Below, in pieces: positions 34,955-42,645 of a DNA stretch of 64,000 bases. This DNA is from JACCVG01 sp034664165 (lineage in GTDB: Bacteria; Actinomycetota; Thermoleophilia; Solirubrobacterales; Thermoleophilaceae), in contig JAXDIE010000023.1 of assembly GCA_034664165.1 (NCBI GenBank), positions 1-64,000 of the forward strand, in the 5' to 3' direction. A model generated the notes under the pieces. The model was given only the letters and a program-made list of their open reading frames with translations. It was not told the origin of the DNA and made no database searches. The translations under genes and the position numbers were made by a program. Each line of letters begins with the position of its first letter. Positions within the stretch are counted from its first letter, which is position 1.

Positions 34955-35827
34955 TCAGTGGAGGTTGCCGGTCTCGGGGAACGCCGCGAGCAGCATGGTC
35001 GTGAACATGTAGTTGAAGACCCAGATGCCGGCGAACGAGATGACAACCGCCTGGTTGACCGCTCGACCCACCCCCTCTGCGCCGCCCTTGACGTTCATCC
35101 CCTTGTAGCAACAGACGATGGCGATGATGAACCCGAAGAGGCTGGTCTTGATGACACTGCCCAGCAGGTCCGGAAGGGTGAAGTTGGAGCTGAACGTCGC
35201 GTAGTAGCCGGCCGAGGTCTCGTTCCAGGTGACGACCGCCGCGAACCATCCGCCCAGCACGCCGAAGCTGATGGCCAGGAGGTTCATGAGAGCGGTGATC
35301 AGGCCGAGCGCCAGGAAGCGCGGCGTGACGATGCTGCGCACCGGGTCCAGGCCGAGAACCGAGAGCGCGTCGATCTCCTCGCGCACCTTGCGGGCTCCGA
35401 GGTCCGCGCAGATGGCCGTGCCGCCGACTCCTGCCATGACCATGCCGTTGATCCACGGGGCGAACTCGCGCACGGACGCCATCACGAAGAACGCGCCCTC
35501 GCGGTCGATGGTCCCGAACACGGAGAGGAGGTTCGAAGCCTGGAGCCCCGGCGCCCCGTAGCCGAACCCGACCGTGGTGAACATGATCGGGACGATGCAT
35601 CGACGGATGAGGAGGAAGGTCTCGTCGACGAACTCGCCGCGCCATGTGAAAGGCGGGGTGATGGCGGCCGTGATGGCCTTGCCGGTCAGGATCATCATGC
35701 CGGCGGTCTGCTCGAGAATCCCGGCGGGGCCCTCCAGCACGCGCTTGGCTCCACCTCGGATTCGCTGGGGTGTGCGCTGCGGCGCGGGTAGAACGGTCCG
35801 ACGCGGGGTCTGCGTTGTTGCCGACAC
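34955..35827 (-). CDS. YrbE/MlaE-type permease, first of operon
   Basis: The protein has 290 aa from ATG 35827. A cytoplasmic N-terminus of about 60 residues precedes the MlaE domain. GMVMAGVGGTAICADLGARKVREEIDALSVLGLDP holds the family coupling motif EExDAxxxxGxxP. About five to six membrane helices are predicted. It is the first gene of a roughly 14-kb operon that runs through six mce genes, an MMPL transporter and a large membrane protein. Confidence 0.88.
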   Translation of the reverse strand: MSATTQTPRRTVLPAPQRTPQRIRGGAKRVLEGPAGILEQTAGMMILTGKAITAAITPPFTWRGEFVDETFLLIRRCIVPIMFTTVGFGYGAPGLQASNLLSVFGTIDREGAFFVMASVREFAPWINGMVMAGVGGTAICADLGARKVREEIDALSVLGLDPVRSIVTPRFLALGLITALMNLLAISFGVLGGWFAAVVTWNETSAGYYATFSSNFTLPDLLGSVIKTSLFGFIIAIVCCYKGMNVKGGAEGVGRAVNQAVVISFAGIWVFNYMFTTMLLAAFPETGNLH

Positions 35828-36012
35828 TTCTGACTCCTCCTCAAGAGCTTGCCCGGGAACTTCGACACAAGTATTAGCTGACTAGGACGTACGTGCAATC
35901 ACCTTCTGCATCCCCCTAGATGGAGATGCATCATCCGAAAGGGGTGTTTTGCCCCTCGGCACCGCTTCGCAAGCGGGTCTCGACGGCCCCGCCACGGGAT
36001 ACTTCCCCAACT
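35828..36012 (-). promoter_or_regulatory. Mce operon promoter region
   Basis: This is a 185-base gap between the divergent YrbE gene and a short plus-strand ORF. On the minus strand TAATACT (near 35872-35878) fits a -10 element, and about 10 bases upstream lies the perfect palindrome ACGTACGT (35887-35894). Further up are TGCATC-type repeats and GGGGTGTTTTGCCCC (35941-35955), whose arms resemble the G4/C4 boxes at other operons. These are candidate sites only; no promoter was proven. Confidence 0.4.
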
Positions 36013-36207
36013 ATGGAAGCCCTCCTGCCGGTGATCGCGTGCCCCCTCGACGGCCTCGCCGGCGCCGGCTTCACGCTCGTCGACATGGTCTTCATCATCG
36101 CAGTGATCCTGGCGGCGGTCTACTGCGTCGTGAGGAAGCACTACACGGTGCTGGTCGTGCTGGTGGTGGTCGCCCTGGTGGGCGGCGCGCTGCTCCTCGG
36201 GCGCTAG
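36013..36207 (+). CDS. possible small membrane protein
   Basis: The protein has 64 aa from ATG 36013. After a short start it has a hydrophobic stretch (GFTLVDMVFIIAVILAAVYCVV), a basic turn (RKHY) and a second hydrophobic stretch (TVLVVLVVVALVGGALLLG), a two-helix hairpin layout. It has no recognised family and no strong ribosome site, so it may be spurious. It is divergent from the Mce operon and is followed by the repeated intergenic element. Confidence 0.4.
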   Translation: MEALLPVIACPLDGLAGAGFTLVDMVFIIAVILAAVYCVVRKHYTVLVVLVVVALVGGALLLGR

Positions 36208-36353
36208 GCGTAGGCGTTCCGTCTACGGCAGCAATGAGGGGGCCGGTGTTGGGGCTGGGCATCTCCGCCGCACCCTCAGGACAAAAGAAAACGCGTTTCG
36301 CTGGGAGTAAAACCCGCGCCTCCGGGGAGCCGCGGGCGAGGCGAGGTTCCCCG
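36208..36353. other. intergenic stretch before repeated element, no gene seen
   Basis: No coding frame is convincing here. A copy of CTACGGCAGCAATGAGGG (36223-36240) resembles the core CAACGGCAGCAATGAGGG found 219 bases later inside the repeated element, so this may be a decayed partial copy. GC-rich runs near 36320-36352 could form small hairpins. It lies downstream of the short ORF ending at 36207. Confidence 0.4.
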
Positions 36354-36537
36354 CACAACCCACAGGACTAATTGCATGGAGTTTTCCTGGGAGAACAATT
36401 CGTGGCTCCCCTTCGTCGCCTTCCTGGGCGCGGTTCCGTAACAACGGCAGCAATGAGGGCACAAAGCGAAGCCGGTGGGAGCCACCGTCCTGCCCAACGG
36501 AGACAGGACCCGCGTGCAGCAGCGGTACGAGCAGTAA
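36354..36537. repeat. conserved intergenic element, copy 1 (possible structured RNA)
   Basis: This element is 184 nt long and is also present at 58223-58404. Both begin CACAACCC, continue CTAATTGCA and TTTCCTGGG, and share ACAATTCGTGG, CTTCCTGGG, GGTTCCGT, ACAACGGCAGCAAT, CCCAACGGAGACAGGACC and TACGAGCAGTAA. A hairpin GGGAG (36389-36393) with CTCCC (36406-36410) is preserved in copy 2 as GGGGA/TCCCC with changes on both sides. Both copies lie between convergent genes. It may be a structured RNA, a transcription-end element or a mobile repeat. Confidence 0.7.
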
Positions 36538-36544
36538 TTTCGGC

Positions 36545-36832
36545 CTACGGCCGGCGCAGCGCTTCCGGACCGTACATCTCAAGTTCAGCTTCAGTGATCT
36601 CCCGGCGGCCCTGGGCGCGGCGACGCTCGTTCTCCCGGCCCATCATCTGGAACAGATCCTCGGCATCGAGCTCCGCCCGCCTGGCCGCGTGCTCCTCCGG
36701 GCGGTAGTCCAGGAGGTCGCCGGCTCCGCTGCCGGGCGAGTGCAGCCAGGCCAGGATGATGAAGACCAGGACGCTTCCGAAAAAGAGTATGGCGAGCCAG
36801 GCCCCGACGGTTATGTCAGCTACGACCATCAA
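36545..36832 (-). CDS. small single-helix membrane protein
   Basis: The protein has 95 aa. An N-terminal transmembrane helix (VGAWLAILFFGSVLVFIILAWL) is followed by a charged cytoplasmic tail (DLLDYRPEEHAARRAELDAEDLFQMMGRENERRRAQGRREIT). Position 36829 is an alternative in-frame ATG. Short proteins with this plan are common in actinobacteria, and no function is known. It lies 12 bases downstream of the ferritin-like gene and may be the last gene of that small operon. Confidence 0.65.
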   Translation of the reverse strand: MMVVADITVGAWLAILFFGSVLVFIILAWLHSPGSGAGDLLDYRPEEHAARRAELDAEDLFQMMGRENERRRAQGRREITEAELEMYGPEALRRP

Positions 36833-36844
36833 GAGCGGCGGAGG

Positions 36845-37492
36845 CTACTGCGGCGAGTCGATGTACTTCTTGGTTCGGGCCAGGACCTCGTCTATGTCGA
36901 GGGCCTGCGAGAAGGCCTCGCTGGGGCTCATCCCGCGGGCCATCTTGATGGCGCCGGAGTGGCGGCCCTCCACCTGCACGATGCCTCCGGCAGCTTCGAG
37001 CAACGGGCTCGAGATGATCTGTGGCGCGGCGCCGTTGTAGGCCCCGACCCCGGTGTCCTCGAGCGCCTCGGCGAGCTCCAGGAAGGACGCCTCGTCGGAG
37101 AGCGGGAAGTTGAACTTGGGGGTCTTGCCCGGCTTCCCGCCGAGCACCTCGATCACGGACTTGAGCTTCTCGACGTGCTGGGACTCGTTGTCGCCGATCA
37201 GCTGCGCGAGCTCGCGCGTGCTTGCGCTCAATGAGACCTGGTCGAGGGCCTGCGCGTAGAACGCGGCCTCGAGCTCCTCGAGGGTGAGCGCGAAGTTCGC
37301 GATGTCAAGGTCGACCTTGGCGCCTGGGCCGCCGGTGATCTTGAACTTGCCCGAGCCGAGCGCCGAGGCCACGAACGGCTGCACGGCTGCCAGGCCGGAC
37401 ACCGCCGCCGTGGTGAGAGCGCCCCTCAGAAGGAAGGCGCCGCGGCTCATTCCCTCGACCTCGATGGCCCGGGTGTCGATGGGGCGGGTCAT
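36845..37492 (-). CDS. exported ferritin-like domain protein
   Basis: The protein has 215 aa from ATG 37492. The N-terminus MSRGAFLLRGALTTAAVSGLAAV resembles an export signal of the Tat-like type, though only one arginine of the pair is present. A four-helix ferritin-like domain carries metal-ligand patterns E...ExxH...E...ExxH: LEELEAAFY, NESQHVEKLK, ALEDTGVGAY and VEGRHSGAI. These resemble exported ferritin_2/DUF4439-type proteins. The start overlaps the previous gene by 4 bases (ATGA), so the two related proteins probably work together. Confidence 0.8.
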   Translation of the reverse strand: MTRPIDTRAIEVEGMSRGAFLLRGALTTAAVSGLAAVQPFVASALGSGKFKITGGPGAKVDLDIANFALTLEELEAAFYAQALDQVSLSASTRELAQLIGDNESQHVEKLKSVIEVLGGKPGKTPKFNFPLSDEASFLELAEALEDTGVGAYNGAAPQIISSPLLEAAGGIVQVEGRHSGAIKMARGMSPSEAFSQALDIDEVLARTKKYIDSPQ

Positions 37493-38202
37493 GACTTCTT
37501 GTTCCCGTCCTTCTTGAGAAGCGGCTGGATGGCGTCCATGACCTCTTTGCCGTCGGCCGGGGCAGCGATGGAGCCGTCGGGCACGATCGACCGGTCGATG
37601 AGCCCCGCGAGGGCGGCGGCATGGGCGCCCTCGACCGTGTGAATCGAAAGCGCCAGCCGCAGCACGTCCGGGCGCTCGATCCTCGTAGCCTGGCCGAGGT
37701 AGGCGGCCGCTCCGAGGTCCTCGAGGTCGGCAGCGGTCTGCAGGACCTGGCGGCGGCTGCGCAGGTCGAAGCTGGTCTCCGGGCGCGGTGCGGCGGTTGC
37801 GCCCACTCCGCTGAGGAAGCTCTTGATCGCGTCGACGTGCGCGTGCTCGGTCTTGCCGATGTCCTGGAAGAGCTTGAGATCGTCGCCCTTGAGCAAGCCA
37901 CTGGCGATGGCTGCGTCGTAGAAGTCGGCCTCGATGTACTCGAGCGTGAGCGCATAGTTGGCGATGCCGACGTCGCCGGCACCGAAGGCGTCCTCGACGG
38001 CCGGATCGAACGTCGCGACGACGCGCCCGTACTGGGTGCCCTCGGAGTCCGAGTTGCGACTGGCGGTGTCGAAGCCCTTGGCCGACTCCTCTTCGTTGCC
38101 ACACCCGGCGGCCACCGCCGAGAGCCCGCCGGCGAAGACCAGGCCGGCACCGGCCTTGAGTGCAGTCGCGCGCGAGATGAGCTTGTCGGTGGGCTGGCTC
38201 AT
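37489..38202 (-). CDS. ferritin-like lipoprotein
   Basis: The protein has 237 aa from ATG 38202. A signal peptide ends in a lipobox (AVAAGC) with Cys34 as the likely lipid-attachment residue. The ferritin-like domain has the same E...ExxH...E...ExxH ligands as its neighbour: LEYIEADFY, TEHAHVDAIK, DLEDLGAAAY and VEGAHAAAL. It would be anchored outside the membrane and may oxidise or buffer iron, or act as a diiron redox protein. It is paired by a 4-base overlap with the gene at 36845. Confidence 0.8.
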   Translation of the reverse strand: MSQPTDKLISRATALKAGAGLVFAGGLSAVAAGCGNEEESAKGFDTASRNSDSEGTQYGRVVATFDPAVEDAFGAGDVGIANYALTLEYIEADFYDAAIASGLLKGDDLKLFQDIGKTEHAHVDAIKSFLSGVGATAAPRPETSFDLRSRRQVLQTAADLEDLGAAAYLGQATRIERPDVLRLALSIHTVEGAHAAALAGLIDRSIVPDGSIAAPADGKEVMDAIQPLLKKDGNKKS

Positions 38203-38263
38203 GGGGGCGATCCTAGGCCGATCCGGAGCTTCCGGGTCGAAGTACGTTTAGATTCCCGAGCCC

Positions 38264-39169
38264 GTGGCAAGCCTCTTCCCCTTCGTCCAGCTCGAGTTCA
38301 CCCATGCCCTTGGACCGGACGCGGGGAGGTACGTGATCGCTCCGGACGGAGGTGTGGAGAGCGCCGCGCCCGACGCACTCGGCAGCGCCGATCTCCTGTT
38401 GCTCGAGCACGTGGGTGCGCGAACCGCATCCGAGGGCGGGCTCATCAGGCGCAAAACGCGGCCGGCGGCTCCCGGCGAGGAGCCGGCTCCCGTTGCACTG
38501 GCTCTGGCCACGATCATCCGCGCCACCTCGCGAACGCCGTCCGAGGCCGACGCCCAGAAGCTGCTGCGCGCGATCGACTCCTCCGAGGAGGAGCAGGAGA
38601 AGTGGATCGCCGCCGCGATCGCCGACCTCAACCTGGCCATCCGCGCCTACCGCGTCGCGGCACTCGACCCCTACGCCATCGAGGTCACCCGCGCCGACCC
38701 GCGCCGCGTGCGGATCGGCTACGGCAATGGAGCCGACGTGTACAAGGGCGCCTGGAGCGCGGCCATAGCCATCCCCGCACCGCGCGCGCCCAAGCTCAGG
38801 CGTGGCGAGAAGCTCGCGCCCACCGAAGCGGTTGCCGGCGTCCTGTCCGGCCGAGCCTTCGCGCTCGACTCCGAGAGCCTGATCATGCGCGCCCTGCTCG
38901 ATGTGGATCAAGGACGGACCAGGTCCGCGGCCGTGCAGCTGCGCGCCGGCTATGAGATGTTCTGGGCCGAGGTGACCAACGAGTCGCCGCCGAGCTCCGT
39001 GAGCGAGCCGCTCACCAAACTCAAGGTCGGCGAACAGGCCGTGACCGACCTGGCCGAGCGCGGGCTGCGTGAGCCCTCCGACTCGCCCGAGCTCGGGGAG
39101 CGCGTGGCGGAGGTCTGCACCGAGATCCTCTCGGTGGTGTCGACCTGGCGCTACGAGCTCCTCCGTTGA
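38264..39169 (+). CDS. hypothetical protein
   Basis: The protein has 301 aa from GTG 38264, divergent from the ferritin-like operon. No signal peptide or transmembrane helix is present. The first 110 residues are mixed alpha/beta (LEFTHALGPDAGRYVIAPDGG). The middle has SSEEEQEKWIAAAIADLNLAIRAYRV and RRVRIGYGNGADVYKGAWSAAIAI. The last third is helical (LDVDQGRTRSAAVQLRAGYEMFWAEV). No family was recognised. It is followed 11 bases later by the convergent Mce ATPase gene. Codon use is like its neighbours, so it is very likely a real gene. Confidence 0.65.
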   Translation: MASLFPFVQLEFTHALGPDAGRYVIAPDGGVESAAPDALGSADLLLLEHVGARTASEGGLIRRKTRPAAPGEEPAPVALALATIIRATSRTPSEADAQKLLRAIDSSEEEQEKWIAAAIADLNLAIRAYRVAALDPYAIEVTRADPRRVRIGYGNGADVYKGAWSAAIAIPAPRAPKLRRGEKLAPTEAVAGVLSGRAFALDSESLIMRALLDVDQGRTRSAAVQLRAGYEMFWAEVTNESPPSSVSEPLTKLKVGEQAVTDLAERGLREPSDSPELGERVAEVCTEILSVVSTWRYELLR

Positions 39170-39180
39170 GCGGCTAGCGG

Positions 39181-40086
39181 TCACTCCATCCCCAGCGGGC
39201 CCTGGACGTCGCGGTTCAGGAACTGGCGGACGAACGGGTTGCTGGAGTTGAACATGGACTTGGCATCCCCGGCCTGAACGATCTGCCCCTTCCAGAGGAC
39301 GGCGATGTACTCGCCGATCTGACGTGCGGACGCGATGTCGTGGGTGATCACGATGTAGGTGCCGCCGTTCTCCTCGTGCATCTGCTTGATCAGGTCGCAG
39401 AGGAGCGCGGTGCGCACCGGGTCGAGGCCGGAGTCCGGCTCGTCGAACATGACGATCTCGGGACCGAGCACCAACGCGCGGGCGAAGCCGGCGCGCTTGC
39501 GCATTCCGCCCGAGAGCTCCGACGGTGAGCGGTCGCCGGCCTCCTGCAGGCCGACGTCGGCCAGCCGGGAGTTGACGATCTCCGCGATCTGCTCCTCGCG
39601 GTAGTCGGTGTGCTGGCGAAGCGGGAAGGCCACGTTGTCGTAGAGGGACATCGAGCCGAAGAGCGCGCCGTCCTGGAAGAGGATGCCGAACTTGCGGCGG
39701 ACGTCCAGGAGACGGGACAGGGTCATCTTCGGGACCGACTCACCGTGCACGACGATGTCGCCGGAGTCGGGGAAGAGCAGGCCGATCAGGTGCTTGATGA
39801 GCACGCTCTTGCCCGTGCCCGACGGGCCGAGGATGATCGAGATCATGCCCTCGGGGATGCCGACGGTCAGGCCATTGAGCACCTCGTTGCGGCCGAACTT
39901 CTTGTAGACGTCCTCGACCCGGATCGACCAGAACTCCCCGGGGACCTTCTCCTCCAGCTCGAGCGCGCCCTCGTGGACGACCTCGCCGGATTCGCTCTTG
40001 AACCCCACCGCCTGGTCGAGGAGCGCCGCGGCCTCGGGGCTGGGCCCCGGGACGGGAACGTCAGTGGGGAAGGGATCGTCTGCCAT
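39181..40086 (-). CDS. MceG/MlaF-like ABC transporter ATPase
   Basis: The protein has 301 aa from ATG 40086. An N-terminal extension of about 55 residues precedes a standard ATPase: Walker A GPSGTGKS (87-94), signature LSGGMRKRAGFARAL, Walker B EIVMFDEPDSGLDP with the catalytic Glu, and the H-loop VITHDI. The DEPDSGLDP form and the LSGGMRKR signature are typical of MlaF/MceG. It is the only intact ATPase of this type in the window, so it most likely powers the Mce system at 21.7-35.8 kb. The SCP2-like gene lies 27 bases upstream. Confidence 0.9.
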   Translation of the reverse strand: MADDPFPTDVPVPGPSPEAAALLDQAVGFKSESGEVVHEGALELEEKVPGEFWSIRVEDVYKKFGRNEVLNGLTVGIPEGMISIILGPSGTGKSVLIKHLIGLLFPDSGDIVVHGESVPKMTLSRLLDVRRKFGILFQDGALFGSMSLYDNVAFPLRQHTDYREEQIAEIVNSRLADVGLQEAGDRSPSELSGGMRKRAGFARALVLGPEIVMFDEPDSGLDPVRTALLCDLIKQMHEENGGTYIVITHDIASARQIGEYIAVLWKGQIVQAGDAKSMFNSSNPFVRQFLNRDVQGPLGME

Positions 40087-40113
40087 GTAGAGGTCCTCTC
40101 TGTCTTTCCCTGG

Positions 40114-40587
40114 TCAGGAAGGGCGCTTGGGAAGCAGTTCGCGGAAATTGCCGAAGTGCCCGAGCGGGCGGAGCATCGGGACGATCCGCAGGATCTTCCG
40201 GACGGGCCCCTCGTACTCCAGGATGCGGTTGGCGATGGAGAGGCCGAGGAATGTGTGGCCGGTCCAGATGTCGACGTTGTCCTGTGCCGTGCCCCAGAGG
40301 AGCACCTCGGCCGAAGGATCGGCCTCGCGGCGGAACTCGATCGGGAAGCGGTCGAAGTAGATCGTGAAGGAGCGATCCGCATCCGTGATGTGCGCGGTCC
40401 AGATGGTCTCCGCCACGGTGAGCCGGCGCGAGAGCCGCTCGTCCTGGGCGCACGCCGCAGCGAAGAACCCCTCGAGGACGTCCATGAGCTTTTCGGCCTG
40501 CGCCGTGGCTTCCGCGGTCACAGGGGTGCCCGCCCGGCCCGAGCCGGTTGCGTCGCTCACATCAACTCCAACTTCACCCGTCGACAT
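40114..40587 (-). CDS. SCP2-like sterol-binding domain protein next to Mce ATPase
   Basis: The protein has 157 aa from ATG 40587. After an Ala/Gly-rich lead of about 30 residues, the sequence LTVAETIWTAHITDADRSFTIYF, EVLLWGTAQDNVDIWTGHTFLGLSIANRILEYEGPV and RKILRIVPMLRPL aligns in pattern with the SCP2 protein at 18840 (FWRGKYNLAVGLAKGEVKAKGPV, NKILKLVPLTKPL). It is co-transcribed with the Mce-type ATPase, suggesting that it receives or delivers the hydrophobic cargo on the cytoplasmic side. This is inference from context. Confidence 0.72.
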   Translation of the reverse strand: MSTGEVGVDVSDATGSGRAGTPVTAEATAQAEKLMDVLEGFFAAACAQDERLSRRLTVAETIWTAHITDADRSFTIYFDRFPIEFRREADPSAEVLLWGTAQDNVDIWTGHTFLGLSIANRILEYEGPVRKILRIVPMLRPLGHFGNFRELLPKRPS

Positions 40588-40739
40588 GCCATCCCCACTC
40601 TCCCCACATGGATTGCAACGACCCCCGTGTTTCCAGCATGCTATCCGCGGTGGGCGGCGGGAAACTGGCAGGCCCCCACAAAGCCCGGCGTCACCCTATG
40701 TGATCGAGCTACAAGGCGACAGGCCCCGGGGCGCCCATA

Positions 40740-40752
40740 CCCCCCGCGGGGG
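40740..40752 (+). promoter_or_regulatory. CCCCC-GC-GGGGG box upstream of secreted hydrolase
   Basis: This perfect palindrome, preceded by ATA, lies 75 bases upstream of the hydrolase start at 40828 and is followed by ATTCATAT and CTCCC. It belongs to the same set of C5/G5 boxes seen at 19311 and 41916. The 240-base gap 40588-40827 holds no convincing gene. Confidence 0.45.
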
Positions 40753-40827
40753 ATTCATATCTCCCAAGGGGCAAGGCTGACCCCCGTGCCGGCCCCCGAT
40801 GCTCCCGCGGGCAATAGGGTGCGCGCA

Positions 40828-41901
40828 ATGCGACCACTACTCATCCTCGCCCTGGCCACCGCAGCCTTCACCGGCGCCGCCGACGTGGCCCAAGCCAAGA
40901 ACATCGTCGACCGCAAGGTCAGCTTCAGCGTCACCAACAGTGACCAGACGGGCGGCCCCGGCGCCACCGACAACAAGCGCTACACGATCGCCGGTCGCAT
41001 GATCGGCCCACGAAGCGAGCTGCGGAAGGCGCGGGCCGGGCGGCCGGCGGAGACGCCCGCCGCAACCATCTACCTGCACGGGCTCGGCTACACCAGCCTC
41101 TTCTACCACTTCACCCAGGTGCCCCAGTACGACTTCGTCACGAAGATGGCCAAGCAGGGCCACCTGTCGGTGATCATCGACCGCATCGGCTACGGCAAGA
41201 GCGGGAAGCCCGACGGGATGGACGACTCATACGCCGCCCAGGCCACGGTCCTCCACCAGATCATCCAGAGCCTGAGGGACGGCGAGTACGAGATGGCGGG
41301 CAACGCCAGGCGGCCGGCGGTCTTCAAGACCATCGGCGTGGCCGCGCACTCCGCGGCGGTGTTCATCGCGCAGCTCGAGGACTACTCGTTCGACGACGCT
41401 GATGCCCTGGTTCTCATGAGCCTCGGCGACCTCTTCCCGAGCCCGCTCGCATTGACCGCCTTCGCCGCGACGTCGGGTGTCTGCTTCTCCGGGGGAGATC
41501 TCTCCGACGGCGACACCGGATCCCCGGGTTACGCCTACTTTGGCCAGACCGACGCCGACTTCCAGGCAGCCCACCTCTACAACATCGATCCTCGGGTCGC
41601 GGCCATCATCACCGCCCACCGCGTCCGCGACCCCTGCGGCGAGAGCGGGACGGCGCTGACCTCGATCCTCAGCGACGCCACCCACGACCAGCGAATCCGG
41701 GTTCCCGTCCTTCTGCTCAACGGCAAGAACGATGCGCTGTTCCCGCCGCCCGCCGGCAACATCCAAAAGGTGCTCTTCCAGGGCGTGCGCGACCTGACCC
41801 AGGTGGAGGTGCCCGACACCGGACATGCCCTCCTGCTCGGCCGCACCGCCCCGATCGTGCGCGAGAAGATCGACAAGTGGCTGAGCGAACGCGGGCTCTG
41901 A
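40828..41901 (+). CDS. secreted alpha/beta-hydrolase
   Basis: The protein has 357 aa from ATG 40828. A signal peptide spans residues 1-24 (LLILALATAAFTGAADVAQA). The alpha/beta-hydrolase core shows TIYLHGLGYTS (oxyanion region), SVIIDRIGYGKSGKPDG, a nucleophile elbow VAAHSAAVFIAQ in which Ser is flanked by His and Ala, the acid in LLLNGKNDALFPPP, and the base in PDTGHALLLG. It probably hydrolyses an ester or lipid outside the cell and could release a substrate for import. A longer upstream frame crosses the opposite-strand ATPase gene and is not coding. Confidence 0.8.
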   Translation: MRPLLILALATAAFTGAADVAQAKNIVDRKVSFSVTNSDQTGGPGATDNKRYTIAGRMIGPRSELRKARAGRPAETPAATIYLHGLGYTSLFYHFTQVPQYDFVTKMAKQGHLSVIIDRIGYGKSGKPDGMDDSYAAQATVLHQIIQSLRDGEYEMAGNARRPAVFKTIGVAAHSAAVFIAQLEDYSFDDADALVLMSLGDLFPSPLALTAFAATSGVCFSGGDLSDGDTGSPGYAYFGQTDADFQAAHLYNIDPRVAAIITAHRVRDPCGESGTALTSILSDATHDQRIRVPVLLLNGKNDALFPPPAGNIQKVLFQGVRDLTQVEVPDTGHALLLGRTAPIVREKIDKWLSERGL

Positions 41902-41915
41902 ATCGGCGGCCGTTT

Positions 41916-41940
41916 CCCCCGTTGGGGTGATACTTGCCCC
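41916..41940 (+). promoter_or_regulatory. CCCCC-GTT-GGGG box with GATACT
   Basis: CCCCC (41916-41920), GTT and GGGG (41924-41927) are followed by TGATACT (to 41934) and TTGCCCC. It is nearly the same as the box upstream of the GAF-LuxR gene at 20569. It lies 15 bases after the hydrolase stop and about 120 bases before the membrane protein at 42046. Confidence 0.5.
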
Positions 41941-42045
41941 TCCAGCGGATGATGAAGGGGCCTGGATCATGAGGAAAGCTGGGACCACAGGACTAAGGTG
42001 CTCCGCAGAGACAGTCTCAACGCGGGCCAAAGAGGAGGAACGGGA

Positions 42046-42594
42046 ATGCAGGTAGCGACTCACACGTCGGGGGCAGAGAACAACGCAGGTCCCGTGCTGC
42101 GCGGCCTGGGCGCCGCTGGTGGCGTGATGATCGCCGTGGGCGTCGGAATGCTGCTCATGCCGTTCGTCGGCCCGCTGGTCGGGATTCCCTTCGACGGCGC
42201 GCAGGCCTTCGTGCTCGACCGCAACCGCTTCCTGCTCCACGTCTTCCCCGGCGCCGTAGGCCTGCTCACCGGGCTGGCTCTGCTCCACGCGCAGCGCATG
42301 CGCACGCGTAAGGGCCTGGCCTACCCCGAATGGCTCAAGCCCGCCATCGCCATAGCGGTGATCGTCGGGATCTGGAACGGCGTGGGCCCCTGGGTCCTCC
42401 AGAGCGTCCTTCCCGCATCCTCCGGCACCTCGCTGATGTTCACCAACATCCAGGGCTTCGGCGGGATGAGCGGGACACAGCAGTTCCTGCTCGAGATGAC
42501 CTGCCACTGGCTCCCCGGCGTGCTCGCCCTGGGGGCGGCGTGGGTCGCCTACGTGCTGGTCCGCCGTCTCCCTGGCAACGTCGCGGCCTCCTAG
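42046..42594 (+). CDS. hypothetical four-helix membrane protein
   Basis: The protein has 182 aa from ATG 42046, chosen because of the strong ribosome site (agaggagg) 8 bases upstream. Hydrophobic segments lie near residues 18-40 (LRGLGAAGGVMIAVGVGMLLMPFVG), 62-80, 98-118 and 148-170. A conserved-looking loop with NRFLLHVFPGAVGLLTG follows the first helix. No family was recognised. It precedes the degenerate ABC ATPase pair by about 50 bases; a functional link is possible but unproven. Confidence 0.65.
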   Translation: MQVATHTSGAENNAGPVLRGLGAAGGVMIAVGVGMLLMPFVGPLVGIPFDGAQAFVLDRNRFLLHVFPGAVGLLTGLALLHAQRMRTRKGLAYPEWLKPAIAIAVIVGIWNGVGPWVLQSVLPASSGTSLMFTNIQGFGGMSGTQQFLLEMTCHWLPGVLALGAAWVAYVLVRRLPGNVAAS

Positions 42595-42608
42595 TCCGGA
42601 CCAACGTC

Positions 42609-42633
42609 ACACAGGTCATAGCTACGCCTGTGT
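42609..42633 (+). promoter_or_regulatory. inverted repeat upstream of ATPase pair
   Basis: ACACAGG (42609-42615) and CCTGTGT (42627-42633) are perfect 7-bp arms around an 11-base spacer, ending 12 bases upstream of the ATG at 42646. TAGTAT just after the right arm could be a -10 element. It is a candidate operator for the two-gene ATPase operon. Confidence 0.35.
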
Positions 42634-42645
42634 AGTATTTGTTGA

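Noticed and set aside
36376..36441. A 21-codon micro-ORF (start MEFSWENNSW) in copy 1 of the repeated element
   Set aside because: In copy 2 the start is ACG and a one-base deletion shifts the frame, so coding is not conserved while the hairpin is.
36440..36520. Cobalamin-riboswitch-like reading of GAAGCCGGTGGGAGCC in the repeated element
   Set aside because: The B12 box and other required conserved segments are absent, the segment differs in copy 2, and neither copy lies upstream of a gene start.
39610..40827. Long plus-strand open frame leading into the secreted hydrolase
   Set aside because: It runs antisense to the Mce ATPase and SCP2 genes. The hydrolase has a clear signal peptide starting at ATG 40828, so the upstream part is not coding.
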